Positions 20,330-31,886 of a stretch of 64,000 nt of DNA are shown piece by piece. The translations under genes and the position numbers were made by a program. The stretch is taken from assembly GCA_013368445.1 (NCBI GenBank), contig JAACJO010000011.1, forward strand, positions 558,001 through 622,000, read 5' to 3'. The notes under the pieces were generated by a model. The model ran no database searches. It saw only the letters and a list, made by a program, of their open reading frames with translations, and had not been told where the DNA came from. The stretch's first letter is position 1; each line of letters opens with the position of its first letter. The DNA is from Leucocoprinus leucothites. Its lineage: Eukaryota > Basidiomycota > Agaricomycetes > Agaricales > Agaricaceae.

Positions 20330-23300
20330 ATGTAAGGCCACTCTATGCTCATAGGAATACCACGCTGATCTTTCACGTAGGTTCACCGGCGGTCGAGGGC
20401 GTCATAGCGGATTTGACGTTGACGAGGAGATCCATTATCCTACACGACCTGTAGACAAAGATAAAGCTGAGCAGGAGCTCGTAGTAAACATCAAGAAGGC
20501 CACAAGCCCAGAAGAAACCGCACCAAAACAGAAACATGTTCGAAGTGAGTCCGCTATTTTATCGCCGCTGCCCTTACTCAAATTCAAATTAGAATGCATT
20601 GTCTACACTTGGGACTATCACTCGTCGATATCGTTCTGGAGTGGTCTTCGAGTTCAACCGATTCTGGCTGACGAGGTTCAAACCTTTAAGGCTCTAATCA
20701 TGGTGCACAAGGTTCTTCAGGAAGGCCATCCAATTGTGAGCATGTTGCCTCTGCCAATATCATTAATACTAAATTGAACCCCACCGTAGACAATTAAGGA
20801 AGCACATGGACAAACGGCGTGGCTGGAGACCTGCGCCAGGACAGTCGGAAGTGATGGTGCGCGAGGTGAGTACGGTCCCGCAGTTGCGCTTTATTTAGCC
20901 CCTGTTCTTATACATGCCAGGCTATGGGCCGCTCATCAAGACATACGTGCAATTCCTTCTGCAGAAGCTCAGGTTCCATCGCCTCCGTCCTGAATTTAAT
21001 GGTCTATTCGACTACGACGAGTATGTGACATTAAAGGGCATAGACGATCCCAACGAGGGGTGAGCACTACATTCAAACGATCTATCCCCTCAATCTGACC
21101 GTAACTCGGTAGGTATGAGACGATATCAGACCTCATGAATTTACAAGATCAGATTGAGTCCTTCCAAAAGATGGTGTTCTCCCATTTCCGATACTCCGCC
21201 AATAACGAATGTCGCATCTCTTCCCTCGTGCCACTTGTAAAGGAGAGTTGGGGTATCTATAGGTTCATCACGAGCATGATGCGGGCGATGTACCGCAGTA
21301 TGTCACAACACTTATGTCCCGGTTCTCGATCTGACATTACTACCAGGGACGAACGACGTTGACGTCCTAGAACCCCTCAAGGAGCGTTATGGTGGTCAGC
21401 ACTATGGCCTACGCAAATTTTACTATGAATGTTCCAACCTCAAGTATTTGACCGGGCTCATCAACGTTCCTAAACTTGGCCATGTAGGCATCCATGATAA
21501 TGAATGGTTGCTTTGACTGCTAATGACATCCCAGGAACCGCCTAACCTCATGGACAGTGGGGACGCCCCTGACCTACCTGCACGCCCTCAGCAACCCAAA
21601 ACGCCTGTCGGCAAGTCGACCACACCTACGCCTACAGCTGCTGAGATCGACGAACAAGCGCGTATACTAAAGCAGTATGAGGATCAGCAGGCCGCCCTCC
21701 AGGCAACTCGTGAAGCGGAAGAGCGCCACAGACAAGAAGCTGAGCTTGCTCAGCAACGAGAGTTTGAACAGCGACAACGCGAGCAAGAGGAAGCTCAGCG
21801 GCTTGCTCACGAACAGTTGTTGCAGGCACAGATGCAACAGCAGCAATTTGCAACCAACCAGGAAACAATGCAGCTGCAGCAGGAGATTCTTGCCATGCGA
21901 GGACAATACGAAAGAGATCAAATCTTCTTAGAGCAGTATGATCGCGTAAGTGTCTGTTACGCGTCATTTAGTCAAGGCTGACCACCTTTTCCCCCAGCGA
22001 GTGAAAGCTTTGGAAGCGGAGCTTGGTGCAGTCTCAGCCAACGTGAACTCGCAGGTCGCATCTAAGGATGAGCTCATCAAGCAACTTCAGGATCAAGTCA
22101 CCCTTTGGAGAAACAAATATGAAGCCTTGGCTAAACTTTACAGCCAACTCCGTACTGAGCATCTTGACATGCTCTCCAAGTTCAAACAACTCCAGCTCAA
22201 AGCAAACTCTGCCCAAGAGTCAAATGATCGAGTGGAGAGAATGGAACGAGATCTCAAGGCCAAGAACCTCGAGTTGGCTGATATGCTTCGGGAGCGCGAC
22301 CGCGCACGGTTTGAAGTTGATAGACAGAAGTCATCACATAAGGAGGAGATTGATCGTTTGCGTAGAGAGCTAAATTTTGCGAACGAGCGTGCTGAAGACT
22401 CGTCACGGTCGAAGAACCAGGAAGTGTCGGGCGTGATGTCCAAGTACAACAGGCAGTTGTCTGAGCTTGAGGATTCCCTCAGGGTAAGTTACATACGATT
22501 GTGATCAGACATATCGCTCATCTATGGCTTTACCTTCCAGGCCAAACAAAACCACATCGATGAATTGCTTGTCAAGCTGGATAGTGCTTCTGCTGACCTT
22601 GAGCGCTTGCGTGAAGACAAGGATGCTGAGATCCAAATCCTTCAGGAAGGAATGGACACGACCATCGAAGAACTAGCAGAAGCTCGGGCGGTAAGTCACT
22701 CTCACTTTCGGGTCCGAGCTCGATTCTAATTGTTCCGTTTAAACAGAGTCAAGGTTTAGCCGATGCGACGACCACTGAGCAGATCGACCTTGTGATCCTA
22801 GACCATCGCAAGAACCTGAACCAGATTATCGGTATGCCTTCATATGCCTGTAATTGAATCATGCTCAAGCTTTTGTAGATTCGATTTTACAGGCCTGTGT
22901 TCAGAAAGTGGATGACGCCATCTATGAGCTTGAATCACCTTCCCAGGCTGGCAACCTTAACTCTACCCCGGAGTACACTCTCTCAATGATCGAGAAGGCG
23001 GTTAATAACGCCACCGATTTTGCGACCATCTACAATCTCCACCTCGGTGGTGAACAAGGCGGGGATCATGTCTCAGTCATCAAATCCGCCAATGAATTTG
23101 CTCAGTCGCTCGCGGATGTCTTGATCAATACCAAGGGTATTACACGTCTTGCAAGCGATGACGATGCTGTCGACAAAATCATCAGCACTGCCAAGGCAGC
23201 TGGTGACGTCGGTTTGAGGTTCTTTGACAATCTCCAAACCTACAGGCTTGATCTACTACAACCTACTCAACGCAAAGATGTCCCAACCCGCAATAACAGC

Positions 23301-24110
23301 CAAGCCCGTGAGGCTCTCACCAAGCTTTCTGAAGTGCTCGACACCTTGACTGCCAAGAAGGGTGGATCCCTGGCTCGCACAAACGGCAACATTGGTGATA
23401 TTGTTGAGCAGGAAATGCTTGGTGCCGCCAAGACGATTGAGGCAGCTACCGAACGTCTGCAACAGCTCATGAACCGACCACGGGATTCCTCACGTTTCAG
23501 TGCAGTGGACCTGCAAGTTCACGACTCCATCCTTGCTTCCGCTATGGCTATCACCAACGCCATTGCTCGCTTGATCAAGGCTGCTACCGAATCGCAACAA
23601 GAGATTGTAGCCCAAGGCAAAGGATCGAGCTCTGTTCAGCAGTTCTATAAGCGCAACAATCGCTGGACGGAAGGTCTTATCTCAGCCGCGAAGTCCGTCG
23701 CATTCGCGACGAACCTTTTGATCGAGAGTGCCGATGGTGTTCTTTCAGGAACGCATTCATTGGAACAACTAATTGTTGCTTCTAACGAGGTGGCGGCCGC
23801 CACAGCACAGCTTGTCGCTGCATCACGTGTCAAAGCGAATCTTATGTCCAAGACCCAAGAGCGCCTGGAAGCCGCTGCCAAAGCAGTCACAGAAGCTTGC
23901 AAAGCTCTCGTCCGCCAGGTTAAAGCTGTATCTGCGAGGGAGATCGAGGGAGAGGAGGTCGATTACAAGAACATGGCGGTTCTAGAGTTCAAAAAGAGGG
24001 AGATGGAACAACAAGTCGATATCCTGAAGCTGGAGAAGGAGTTGGGTGCTGCAAGACATCGTTTGGGAGCTATGCGCCGTGCTGGTTATCATACAGAGGA
24101 GACAGAGTGA
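20330..24110 (+). CDS. sla2: SLA2 / END4 / Hip1R-type endocytic adaptor
   Basis: Couples clathrin-coated membrane to actin at endocytic patches. Twelve exons give 1069 residues: 20330-20331, 20381-20544, 20593-20735, 20790-20865, 20921-21059, 21113-21297, 21347-21483, 21535-21945, 21998-22483, 22541-22690, 22747-22831 and 22879-24110. The ATG itself appears split: AT at 20330-20331, a 49-nt intron, then G at 20381, giving MFTGGRGRHSGFDVDEE. The ANTH domain (about 20-280) has KCIVYTWDYHSSISFWSGL and NLKYLTGLINVPKLGHEPPN. A Gln-rich linker (about 300-400) and a long coiled coil (to about 650) follow. The C-terminal THATCH / I/LWEQ actin-binding module has NNRWTEGLISAAKSVAFATN and ends RLGAMRRAGYHTEETE. 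Confidence 0.95.
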
Positions 24111-25190
24111 AAGCTGTGTCGCACTTGACTGCCATTAAACCGAATGTAGTGGTAAATGAATTCCTCGCTCCAAGCTTGTTTGTTTTCTGGAATATCTTTC
24201 GCCCTTTTCTAATCTATTTCTGCATACCTAATATCCTGAACCTCGGCTACTCACGTCATGTTCGGCTGTCAAGATTGCATCTGCCAAAATCCGGCAGTTC
24301 TGATAGGAGGACAGGCCAGTTCCGCCTTGGTCAAGGCCTATTTTCCCTAGTTGACCTATAAATACCACCCATCATCGATGCATCATCCTTGCTAGCAAGT
24401 TTAGACTTCATATGTGTGAGGCATCACTCAGTCTTTCAAGGAGCCCATCCAAGTCACCCAAAATTAAATCATACCAATTCCACTGTAGTAGGGATCAACA
24501 TCTCCAACAGACATATATTAATGATCTATGTGCATGACTTATGAATGCCTCAGGTTTCATGAGTACGTGACACTTGAAGCTGATGGAAAGTTGTGTGGGT
24601 AGATCAGCCCATCGAAGTTGATACTGGAATCACGCGATGATACTCGGTTGGAGGAATCGAGATCCGACGTATTGCGAAATCATAGTGATGATATGAACCA
24701 AAAGTGGGCCGAGAACGATATCTAGTATTTACTGCTTACTGTTATGTGCTGCCTAATGAATAAATTTCCTTCCGAACAGAGTAGAAGAAGCCGATGCAAT
24801 CCAGCTACAGAAAATTCAAAATAGACAAATGAATGCATGATACAATTTATGATCAATGAATGTTAATGAACGATGAGCAAACATACAGTAGAAGACGTAA
24901 ATTAATGGCATACAATGAATGGGCGGTGCAGACCAACCAAGAGTGGGATAAAGCAAAAAAAGGTTGAAACCTCAGAGCGCTAATAAAACACCCAGCAAAA
25001 GATGTTGGCATAGGATGACTGAACGAACGCAATAAATGATAAAAATAAAGTTAGTTAAAAGCAAACTCTTGAAGATTAAGAAAGAGTGACGATTTTTGTA
25101 AGTTGGGTAAGAAAATGGTAATCGCGATGAAAGAAAGTGAAGGGAAGAATAACAAAAAGTATCCCTTCGAGTCCCAACCTGTGCAGGATT
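24111..25190. other. Intergenic region (convergent 3' ends)
   Basis: 1080 bp, AT-rich, between the SLA2 stop and the stop of the minus-strand gene at 25191. Presumably 3' UTRs plus spacer. No coding segment with family similarity, no tRNA and no obvious repeat was seen. Confidence 0.5.
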
Positions 25191-28100
25191 CTAAAACCTT
25201 TCGGGACCGAGTTCTGCACTCCTAAGGGTATCAAAACTTTCCCTTCCAAATTCCAGGAAACTCTCTGCGACCGAAGTGCTAGTATGATCGCTGCGCGAAA
25301 AGCTGACAGCACCGCTCGAAGCACTGCTCATGCGCATTATCGCATGGAAGTCCAAATCCCTGTCCGCCCCCATGTCATCATCATCGTCAATGTCCAAAAA
25401 TGATGGTTTCCTCTGAAGCGATATCCTGCGTGATACCCTCTGACCTCCATTCATGTTCGGCATAGAATTGGGTGGGGGTTTCTGTACACCAGTAACGGAT
25501 GGTCGAGGCCGTCGATAGCTGGGCGGCGGGGGTCGCGACGAGGCCCTTGGAGGGACAGGGGGTGTGTAGGAAGCTGGAGGGATGACCACCGGTTGCGATG
25601 GAAGATGATAAGTATTGGACTGAATGGAAGGTGTAACGATATGCCCATATCGCTGGCCATGTCCGAAATCAACACCAATTGAATTCCTCTTTCCACTTCC
25701 ATTACCTGCTTCAGCTGGCCGAATCTCTACCGAGGGACTTAGCCGTGAATCAATAACAGTGACGACTTCTGCCTTGGCTCTCGGTCTGGGTGGCGGCGGC
25801 AAACTTCTGAGTTGTGGCGGAGGGTTCGAGCCACTAGCACCCGAACCCTTTCGCTGAGCTTTTCTGAGGCTCAGGGGCGATATGGGAGTGGAAGATGATG
25901 AGTCGCTGATGGCAGGGCTGGAAGTGCCGATTGGGGCAGATTGAGAATTCTTCAGGGCTTCTGGCTCGTGTATGGTCGACATTGGAGCAACGGGTCCAAG
26001 AGTCGTTGAACCTGACGCCGTAGCAGGCCGGCGGGATAGCTGAGGAGCTGTGGTGGATTTAGCCACCAAAGACGTCGTACGTCCAACACCGGTTCCTGAC
26101 TGGCCCCCCATTTCACTCAAGGACGGTACTGTCGACTTGATCGACCTGACAGACATTTGTGGGGACCTCATTACTTCCGAGAGAGGCTGTGAGAATACAC
26201 TGGATGGAATAATCTCACTATCCCGGTCGGACAGGACTGTCGACGCTGATGTTGACCGTTGTCTTACGGATTGGAGTGGGGTGGAGGGTGGTGGTAGCGC
26301 GCTCAAAATGGAGATGTCGTCAAGTTCAGCCTCGACCTTGGCAAGGTCTTCAGGTGACATAATAGGTTGAGGCATGTAGTCCGACCGAGCAGGACTTGGA
26401 GGATGGTCTTCCCAGAACGATCCTAATGTCGACATGTTCGTAGGCCATGGTTTGAATGGCGAAGCATTGGTGAAGAACTCATGGTCTGAACGTAAGCTGA
26501 ATAACGAACGAGCGTCATCCTCGTTTGCTGGCGTGGGTGCTCCCGAAGAAGTCGAAGGTCGGCGGAGGCTTGACCCAGAAAAGACTCTCTTTCGCACAGG
26601 AATGACTGGAACTGAGGCGTGGCTGGTGCCACTACCCCTGCGTGGGTCTAGCATTGGTGGCGCCTGAGGCTCAGACAGCTGAGGCGAGGATGGAGTACTC
26701 GCAGAAACCGTATGACCATGCTTGAAGCCCAATGAAATTGGAGGAATTCCGAGGCGGTGGTGCGACCTTTGTTTTCGGAGAACCTTGGGCGCGTCCAGAG
26801 GAGGCTCAGCAGATACTGGGGCTACAGGTTGTGTTGGGGAAGGGCGCTTAGAAAGAGAGTAATGGGAAGGCGTTTTCTTCAATGCTCGCGAAGGAGAGGA
26901 TATTTCTGATGACAATTTGGTGGCGGATAGAATCGAGTTGGTGTCTGCTTCGGCTTCTGGCCGTAGACTGGTCACAAATGACCAGTTTTCTAGGTCCGTA
27001 TCCTGCCTCCGGCTTGGATCAAGGTAACCAACTAACTCCCTGCTTGATGAAACTGAGGAGACAAAGGAGATGCTAGATGAAGAGAGAGACATCGAACTAT
27101 TGCAAGCAACTGGCACATCCAATTCATCCTCCAGTGATGGCTCTTCCGTAACCTTTGATGGTGGTGGAGGTAAGTCATGAGTTGGAGGCGCCATCGGGGG
27201 TTGCAGCCTTTGAATTGAGGCCTGACGTGTAATAGTTTGGGTTTTATTTATGGGCGCAGCTGACCCTAATTGGTTTGGTGTCGTACGCCCACCAGAAGGG
27301 GGGCGGCTGGAAGGGCGGCTAGACGGTTGGCTCCCTGGCACCAATGAAGGAATGAGGGGAGACGTTGTTCCACGACTGGGAGGTAATGAATTTCCAGGTG
27401 AAGACGGGCGTCTCTGCCTTGTTGCAGCATATGCTTCTTGAAGAAATGGTGGCCGGATGGAACCACTCTCAGTCATTCCGCGAGATCGGGTAGGTGGTCG
27501 TGAGTTGGGCTGGCTATGGTAACCACTTGGTAAAGGAGGTTCAGGATCGACATAACTAGGCTTTCTCCGGAGGTTATTCATGGATTTACTAGAAGGTCAA
27601 AGTATAAACGAATGAACGATTGTAGTGGATTGAGATGCCTTACGAGGAAGAAAGCATCCGGTGGTCAGGGCTTGTAGCATGAACCTTAAGAAGGTTATGA
27701 GAGTGAGACTCGCGGGGTGAATGGGAGTTCGAGGAGGACGAAGAGTAGGAGGCGCGGACGTATAGTGTGGATTTGTCTTTCCTGGAGCTAACATCGAGGA
27801 AAGAATTGCTTGAATGAGTGGAGAGGTGAGATGGGCTCGCGGGTGCATGGACCGTGATGCCTTGGACTGCGAAAGGGTCATTGTCCAGAGTCAGCAAAGA
27901 CTGACGTCCTTCACGAAAACTGTCCACGGGAGTTACGAGCTCAATTGAGTCAGCAGGTGATAAAGGTTGGGGAGACTTGAGTCGGGGCCTGCTCTGGGGG
28001 TCCAGATGGAACTGGGGCGGTATTTCTCGGCGCGTGTGTGACGCGGAGGATGATTTGAGTGGGGAAGGGGGCTCCTGGATTGCTAGCGTCGGATGTTTCT

Positions 28101-28275
28101 TTGACTTGCGACCAATGACGGAAGAAAATGAGGGGAAATTTCTTCCGGACGAAGACTTGGACACGGAAGCAGAAGATTTGTCGTTGGCATATTGCTTGTG
28201 CAAATCCTGTTTGGAGGACTTGGAAGAAAGAGACCACCAGGAGCGGGGCTGCTCTACACGGAGAGCAGAGGACAT
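25191..28275 (-). CDS. Large Ser/Pro-rich, mostly disordered protein
   Basis: No family recognised. Two exons, 27644-28275 and 25191-27588, joined by a 55-nt intron at MLSSS|KSMNNL, give 1009 residues. It opens MSSALRVEQPRSWWSLSSKS and is dominated by Ser, Pro, Thr and Arg with many short Pro-rich runs (PPPRPRAKAEV, TPPVPPRASSRPPPPSYRR) that could bind SH3 or WW domains. A few ordered islands stand out: SYVDPEPPLPSGYHS, SFWEDHPPSPARSDY and a C-terminal acidic segment FLDIDDDDDMGADRDLDF followed by ESFLEFGRESFDTLRSAE. The composition fits a cortical or signalling scaffold, but that is a guess. Confidence 0.82.
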
Positions 28276-29061
28276 GAGGTTGAAAGGAGAGAAAGAGGTA
28301 AGGAAGGGACGGGTTTGCCGGAAAGAGAGAAGCTCAGAATAGATGCATGAGAGAAAATCAGAGTCTTCGTCAAAGAACGCGGATGCCCCTCCCTGCGTCC
28401 CTTACACATCATTACCAAACAACTTGGCACATCAAAACAAATCATTAACTCTATCTCCCATTTTCGCTTCATTTTACTTCTCTGCTACCCATCTGCCTCT
28501 AGCACTACTTCCAGTCTCGGCACTTGCCATCACCTCTGGCTAGACTCTTTTTTTGACTGGCTAGCTACCGGGCGTAAATCAATTTTCCGACGCCCTTCGT
28601 AACAGCCAGGTGGAGCAACAAACTGATATACAAAGTCGATCCCACGCGACACTCAGTATAGCCGATATATCCTCCAGCATTCCAGGATCCCATCACCATA
28701 GCTGTCCCAACTTTTTGATGCTCGTCGTCATTCACTCGTCTACCTAAAGAAGGTCATTGCCCCACGTTTGTTCCGCTTCTCAGCGTCCCACCTCATCCCA
28801 CCTCGGATATTGGCAGGCAGTCTTACCTCACTTTATACATATTGTCCCCTTGTGAACGGAAGCAGAGCGATCTTCTTCCTCGCAAGTTGCAACCGACTCT
28901 GAGGTGTCAGTGTCGCGTGGACCTGGTCACCTCTGTTCCCTCCCTGACGATCGGTTTTTGTCGCAGATCCACCCAAGAAACTCCATTAACAATCCATAAT
29001 AAATTATACAAATGTCCCAGATACTCAGAATAACGACCATCGCTATGGCCTAACACGTAAG
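28276..29061. other. Intergenic / 5' regulatory region
   Basis: 786 bp upstream of the disordered-protein gene and downstream of the membrane protein at 29062. Pyrimidine-rich stretches near 28380-28560 on the plus strand (purine-rich on the coding strand) are typical of a fungal promoter. No gene seen. Confidence 0.45.
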
Positions 29062-29887
29062 TTACCCAATGTCCGCCCAAATGTCTTCCGTATCTCTGTT
29101 GCGTGCCGCATGAACAGCACGCGGCATGTCTTGATAGTTCCTCAAGTCCTGGTCTCCCTCTGATCGGCCATTTGCCTCTACGTCAAAAACAACAGCATTG
29201 CGGACTAGGGGACGATTCAGTTCGTCTTCTTCATCACTTTCGATATCAAGTTCCATGCCATAGCCGGCACGCCGTGCGGCATTGATATCAATTGGCTTTG
29301 GTCGAGAAAAGATGGACTGGCCAGATCTAATGGAGCCATCAACATCGAGTGATTGCTTCAACTAGTATTAGAGCAAATGAATAAAATACTTACTGTCGCA
29401 TCACCGCTGCGAGTCGTCCAAACTGAAGAACATTCCGAGCCACCAGAAGCAAGGTATCGAATACTTCCTCTTCCTTACTTCCAGCACCACAGTCGGCGAA
29501 AGCCAACACCAGAAGTGTTAGAGCGCAAAAGGCTGTAAGAATTACATCCATGATGTTGAACGGCGACTTCCAGAATTGCTGCGGCGAACATTAGAAGCTA
29601 TAAGATTTAACAGAAAAAAACAAACGCACCCGACCCAACGCCACAAAACGGATCCCAACCTCGAGAATCATTGCGGTGTTAATGATGATCTCAAGAATGT
29701 AGAAAGCAAGACCAGGGCACCCGTCCGTTAGACTTAGCACAACGGTGGTTACTGAAAGCGCAGCCATCCCGAGATAAAGGAAGATATACGTCCGGGAGTG
29801 GACGAAGCGGTTAGCTAGGCCCCGGGCGATTTCCTCACGAGTGAGGGTGTAGATGGACTTCGTTGGCCTAGGGCGTGCATAGAGCAT
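29062..29887 (-). CDS. Four-helix voltage-sensor-like membrane protein
   Basis: Three exons (29630-29887, 29394-29578, 29062-29326) give 235 residues. Four hydrophobic helices are visible: YIFLYLGMAALSVTTVVLSL, FYILEIIINTAMILEVGIRF, IMDVILTAFCALTLLVLAFA and FDTLLLVARNVLQFGRLAAV. The layout, with acidic residues in helices 2 and 3 and arginines at spaced positions in helix 4 (LLLVARNVLQFGRLAAVMR), resembles the ion-transport voltage-sensor domain without a pore. The N-terminal SIYTLTREEIARGLANRF and C-terminal GQSIFSRPKPIDINAAR flank it, and an acidic cytosolic tail ends the protein. Whether it conducts protons, senses voltage or regulates another channel cannot be told. The last junction uses acceptor ATTAG at 29327. 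Confidence 0.82.
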
Positions 29888-30256
29888 GTTAGCACTTGGG
29901 CATCGAGGGAGGAAGCCAGCTAGGGGAATAATAGTACGAACACAGGTTGGACATTATTAGGGGAATCTTCCACGTCAGTGTTCAATTGATGCGTTTCGCT
30001 GAAATCCTGGTCATGTGGGTACTCGGTTTCCTGGGCCATTGACCGCCAGCCGGATGTGTTCGCGCCAAACCTAGTGGTTTCTCACCGCCGCAATGCTGCC
30101 ACTCGATAATCATCACGTGCTTGTGGTCGGGTTATGTCATCATGGTGCACTGCACTTGGGCGGCCTTTGCCATCTCTGTCCTCGACACTGGTGACTCAAC
30201 CACCAAGTCCATCTTAATCCCCTTCATCCATCTGTATCTAGGAAAGCACATTCAAA
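29888..30256. other. Divergent promoter region
   Basis: 369 bp between the start codons of the voltage-sensor-like gene (minus) and CWC25 (plus). Must hold both promoters; no specific site identified. Confidence 0.5.
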
Positions 30257-31652
30257 ATGGGTGGCGGCGACTTGAATATGAAAAAGTCCTGGCACCCGCT
30301 CCTGTTGAAGAACCAGGAGCGGGTCTGGCTCGAGGAGAAGAAGGCGGTACGTCCCTCTGTGTTCAAATGGCTTTTACTCTTCACTGATAAATGTAATAGC
30401 TCGAGGAGAAAAAGAAGTTGGACCAGCTTCGGAAGGAGAAGGAGGAAGAGCGTCAGCTACAAGAACTACAACGATTACAGGAGGAACAAACTGGTAAAAA
30501 GCGGCAGGATAAACTGGAATGGATGTATGCAACTCCAGCAGCCGGGAGTAGTCAAAATCCGAATGACTTGGAGGATTATTTGTTGGGGAAGAAGCGGGTC
30601 GATAAAATGCTAACCGCAGATGACAACGCAAAGGTACACCTCCAGTTCTTCACTCATATAGCACGTTATCTAACAAGGTTTTTTTTTTTTTTTAGCTTGG
30701 TGCCTCACACAAAAATTTCATCGCCGTTCAGAACGCAAACAATGCCCGGGACATCCAAGCCAAAATTCGCGAGGATCCACTGCTTGCCATCAAACAGCAA
30801 GAGCAGGCTGCATATCAAGCGCTCATGTCAAATCCCTTGCGCTTGCGCGAGATGCAGGAAAGGAACGGTATTAAGAAAGATAAGAAAGAACGAAAGAAGG
30901 ACAAAGAGGAGCGAAGGAGGTTGAAAGCCGAGCGTAAACACCGCCGTGAGCGGGATTCACGTTCACTCAGCCCCCGAGACCGAAGGCACTCACGAAGCCC
31001 ATACGAGAGAAAGCGGTCTCCAAGCCCTTATACGAGACGTTCCAGAAGCCGGGATAGAGATTATCATCGTTTGCCCCGGCACGTCGATTACAGGGACCGA
31101 AATCGGAGTCAGTACAGCCCTGAACCTCGGAAACGAAGTGACAGTCCTGTGCGTGGCGAGAGAAGGCAAGAGAGGGGCAAGTACACGGCTTCCTTCGATG
31201 GTCGACGTAGGAGTATCAGCCCGAGGTACGACAACAGGCGGCGGTCAAGGAGTCCAAGCCCTCGATATGCGGATGGTCGTCAATCTCACTCCAAGCACTA
31301 CCGTACGGATCGTTCCCTCTCACCTCAACGCCGCGCACCGCTTCCCCCTCCCCCTCGCCAGCCTTATCCGCCAGAGAAAGACACAAAGACACCCGCCGAA
31401 GACCGCGCCGCCCGCCTCGCTGCTATGACTTCTAATGCCAATACCATGCAGAGTGAGCGCAAGCAGCGACTGACAGAACTACTAGAGAAGGAAAAGGCTG
31501 AACTAGCGAAAGAGGAACTAGAACGTGCCAAATCCGCGAAGTCTGGCGGAATAGGTAGTTTCATGAGTGCCGACTATAAGAAGGTCTATGGCGGTGAGGG
31601 AGGCTTGGAAGATCGCATCCGAAGATCGAGGGGCACGTTGGTTGTTGACTAG
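30257..31652 (+). CDS. cwc25: Pre-mRNA-splicing factor CWC25
   Basis: Step-one spliceosome factor that stabilises the branch helix after Prp2 action. Three exons (30257-30346, 30400-30633, 30696-31652) give 426 residues. The N-terminal CIR-type segment reads [20 protein letters not shown] and [20 protein letters not shown]. The core continues with [26 protein letters not shown] and [20 protein letters not shown]. Residues 200-345 are an Arg/Ser-rich domain. The C terminus, [20 protein letters not shown], is conserved in the family. The second intron ends in an unbroken run of 15 T just before its AG (30679-30693). Confidence 0.95.
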
Positions 31653-31886
31653 TACGTTGGCTTCGCTTTTTTTCATGTAATTTTAGCGTATATTGTTGGA
31701 CTGGTCATTTCTCGTATAATATAGGTCATCTTGGTACTCGACGCTCTACTTTGAAAATACAAGGTCGTGAGGAGTGGATATATGCGCTCACGTGGATATT
31801 GATTTCTGAAATTATTCAAAAGGTATAATCGTAGTGTTCACTTCTTCACTTGACTCTTCTCTCTTACCTTGACAAAAATAACAAGA

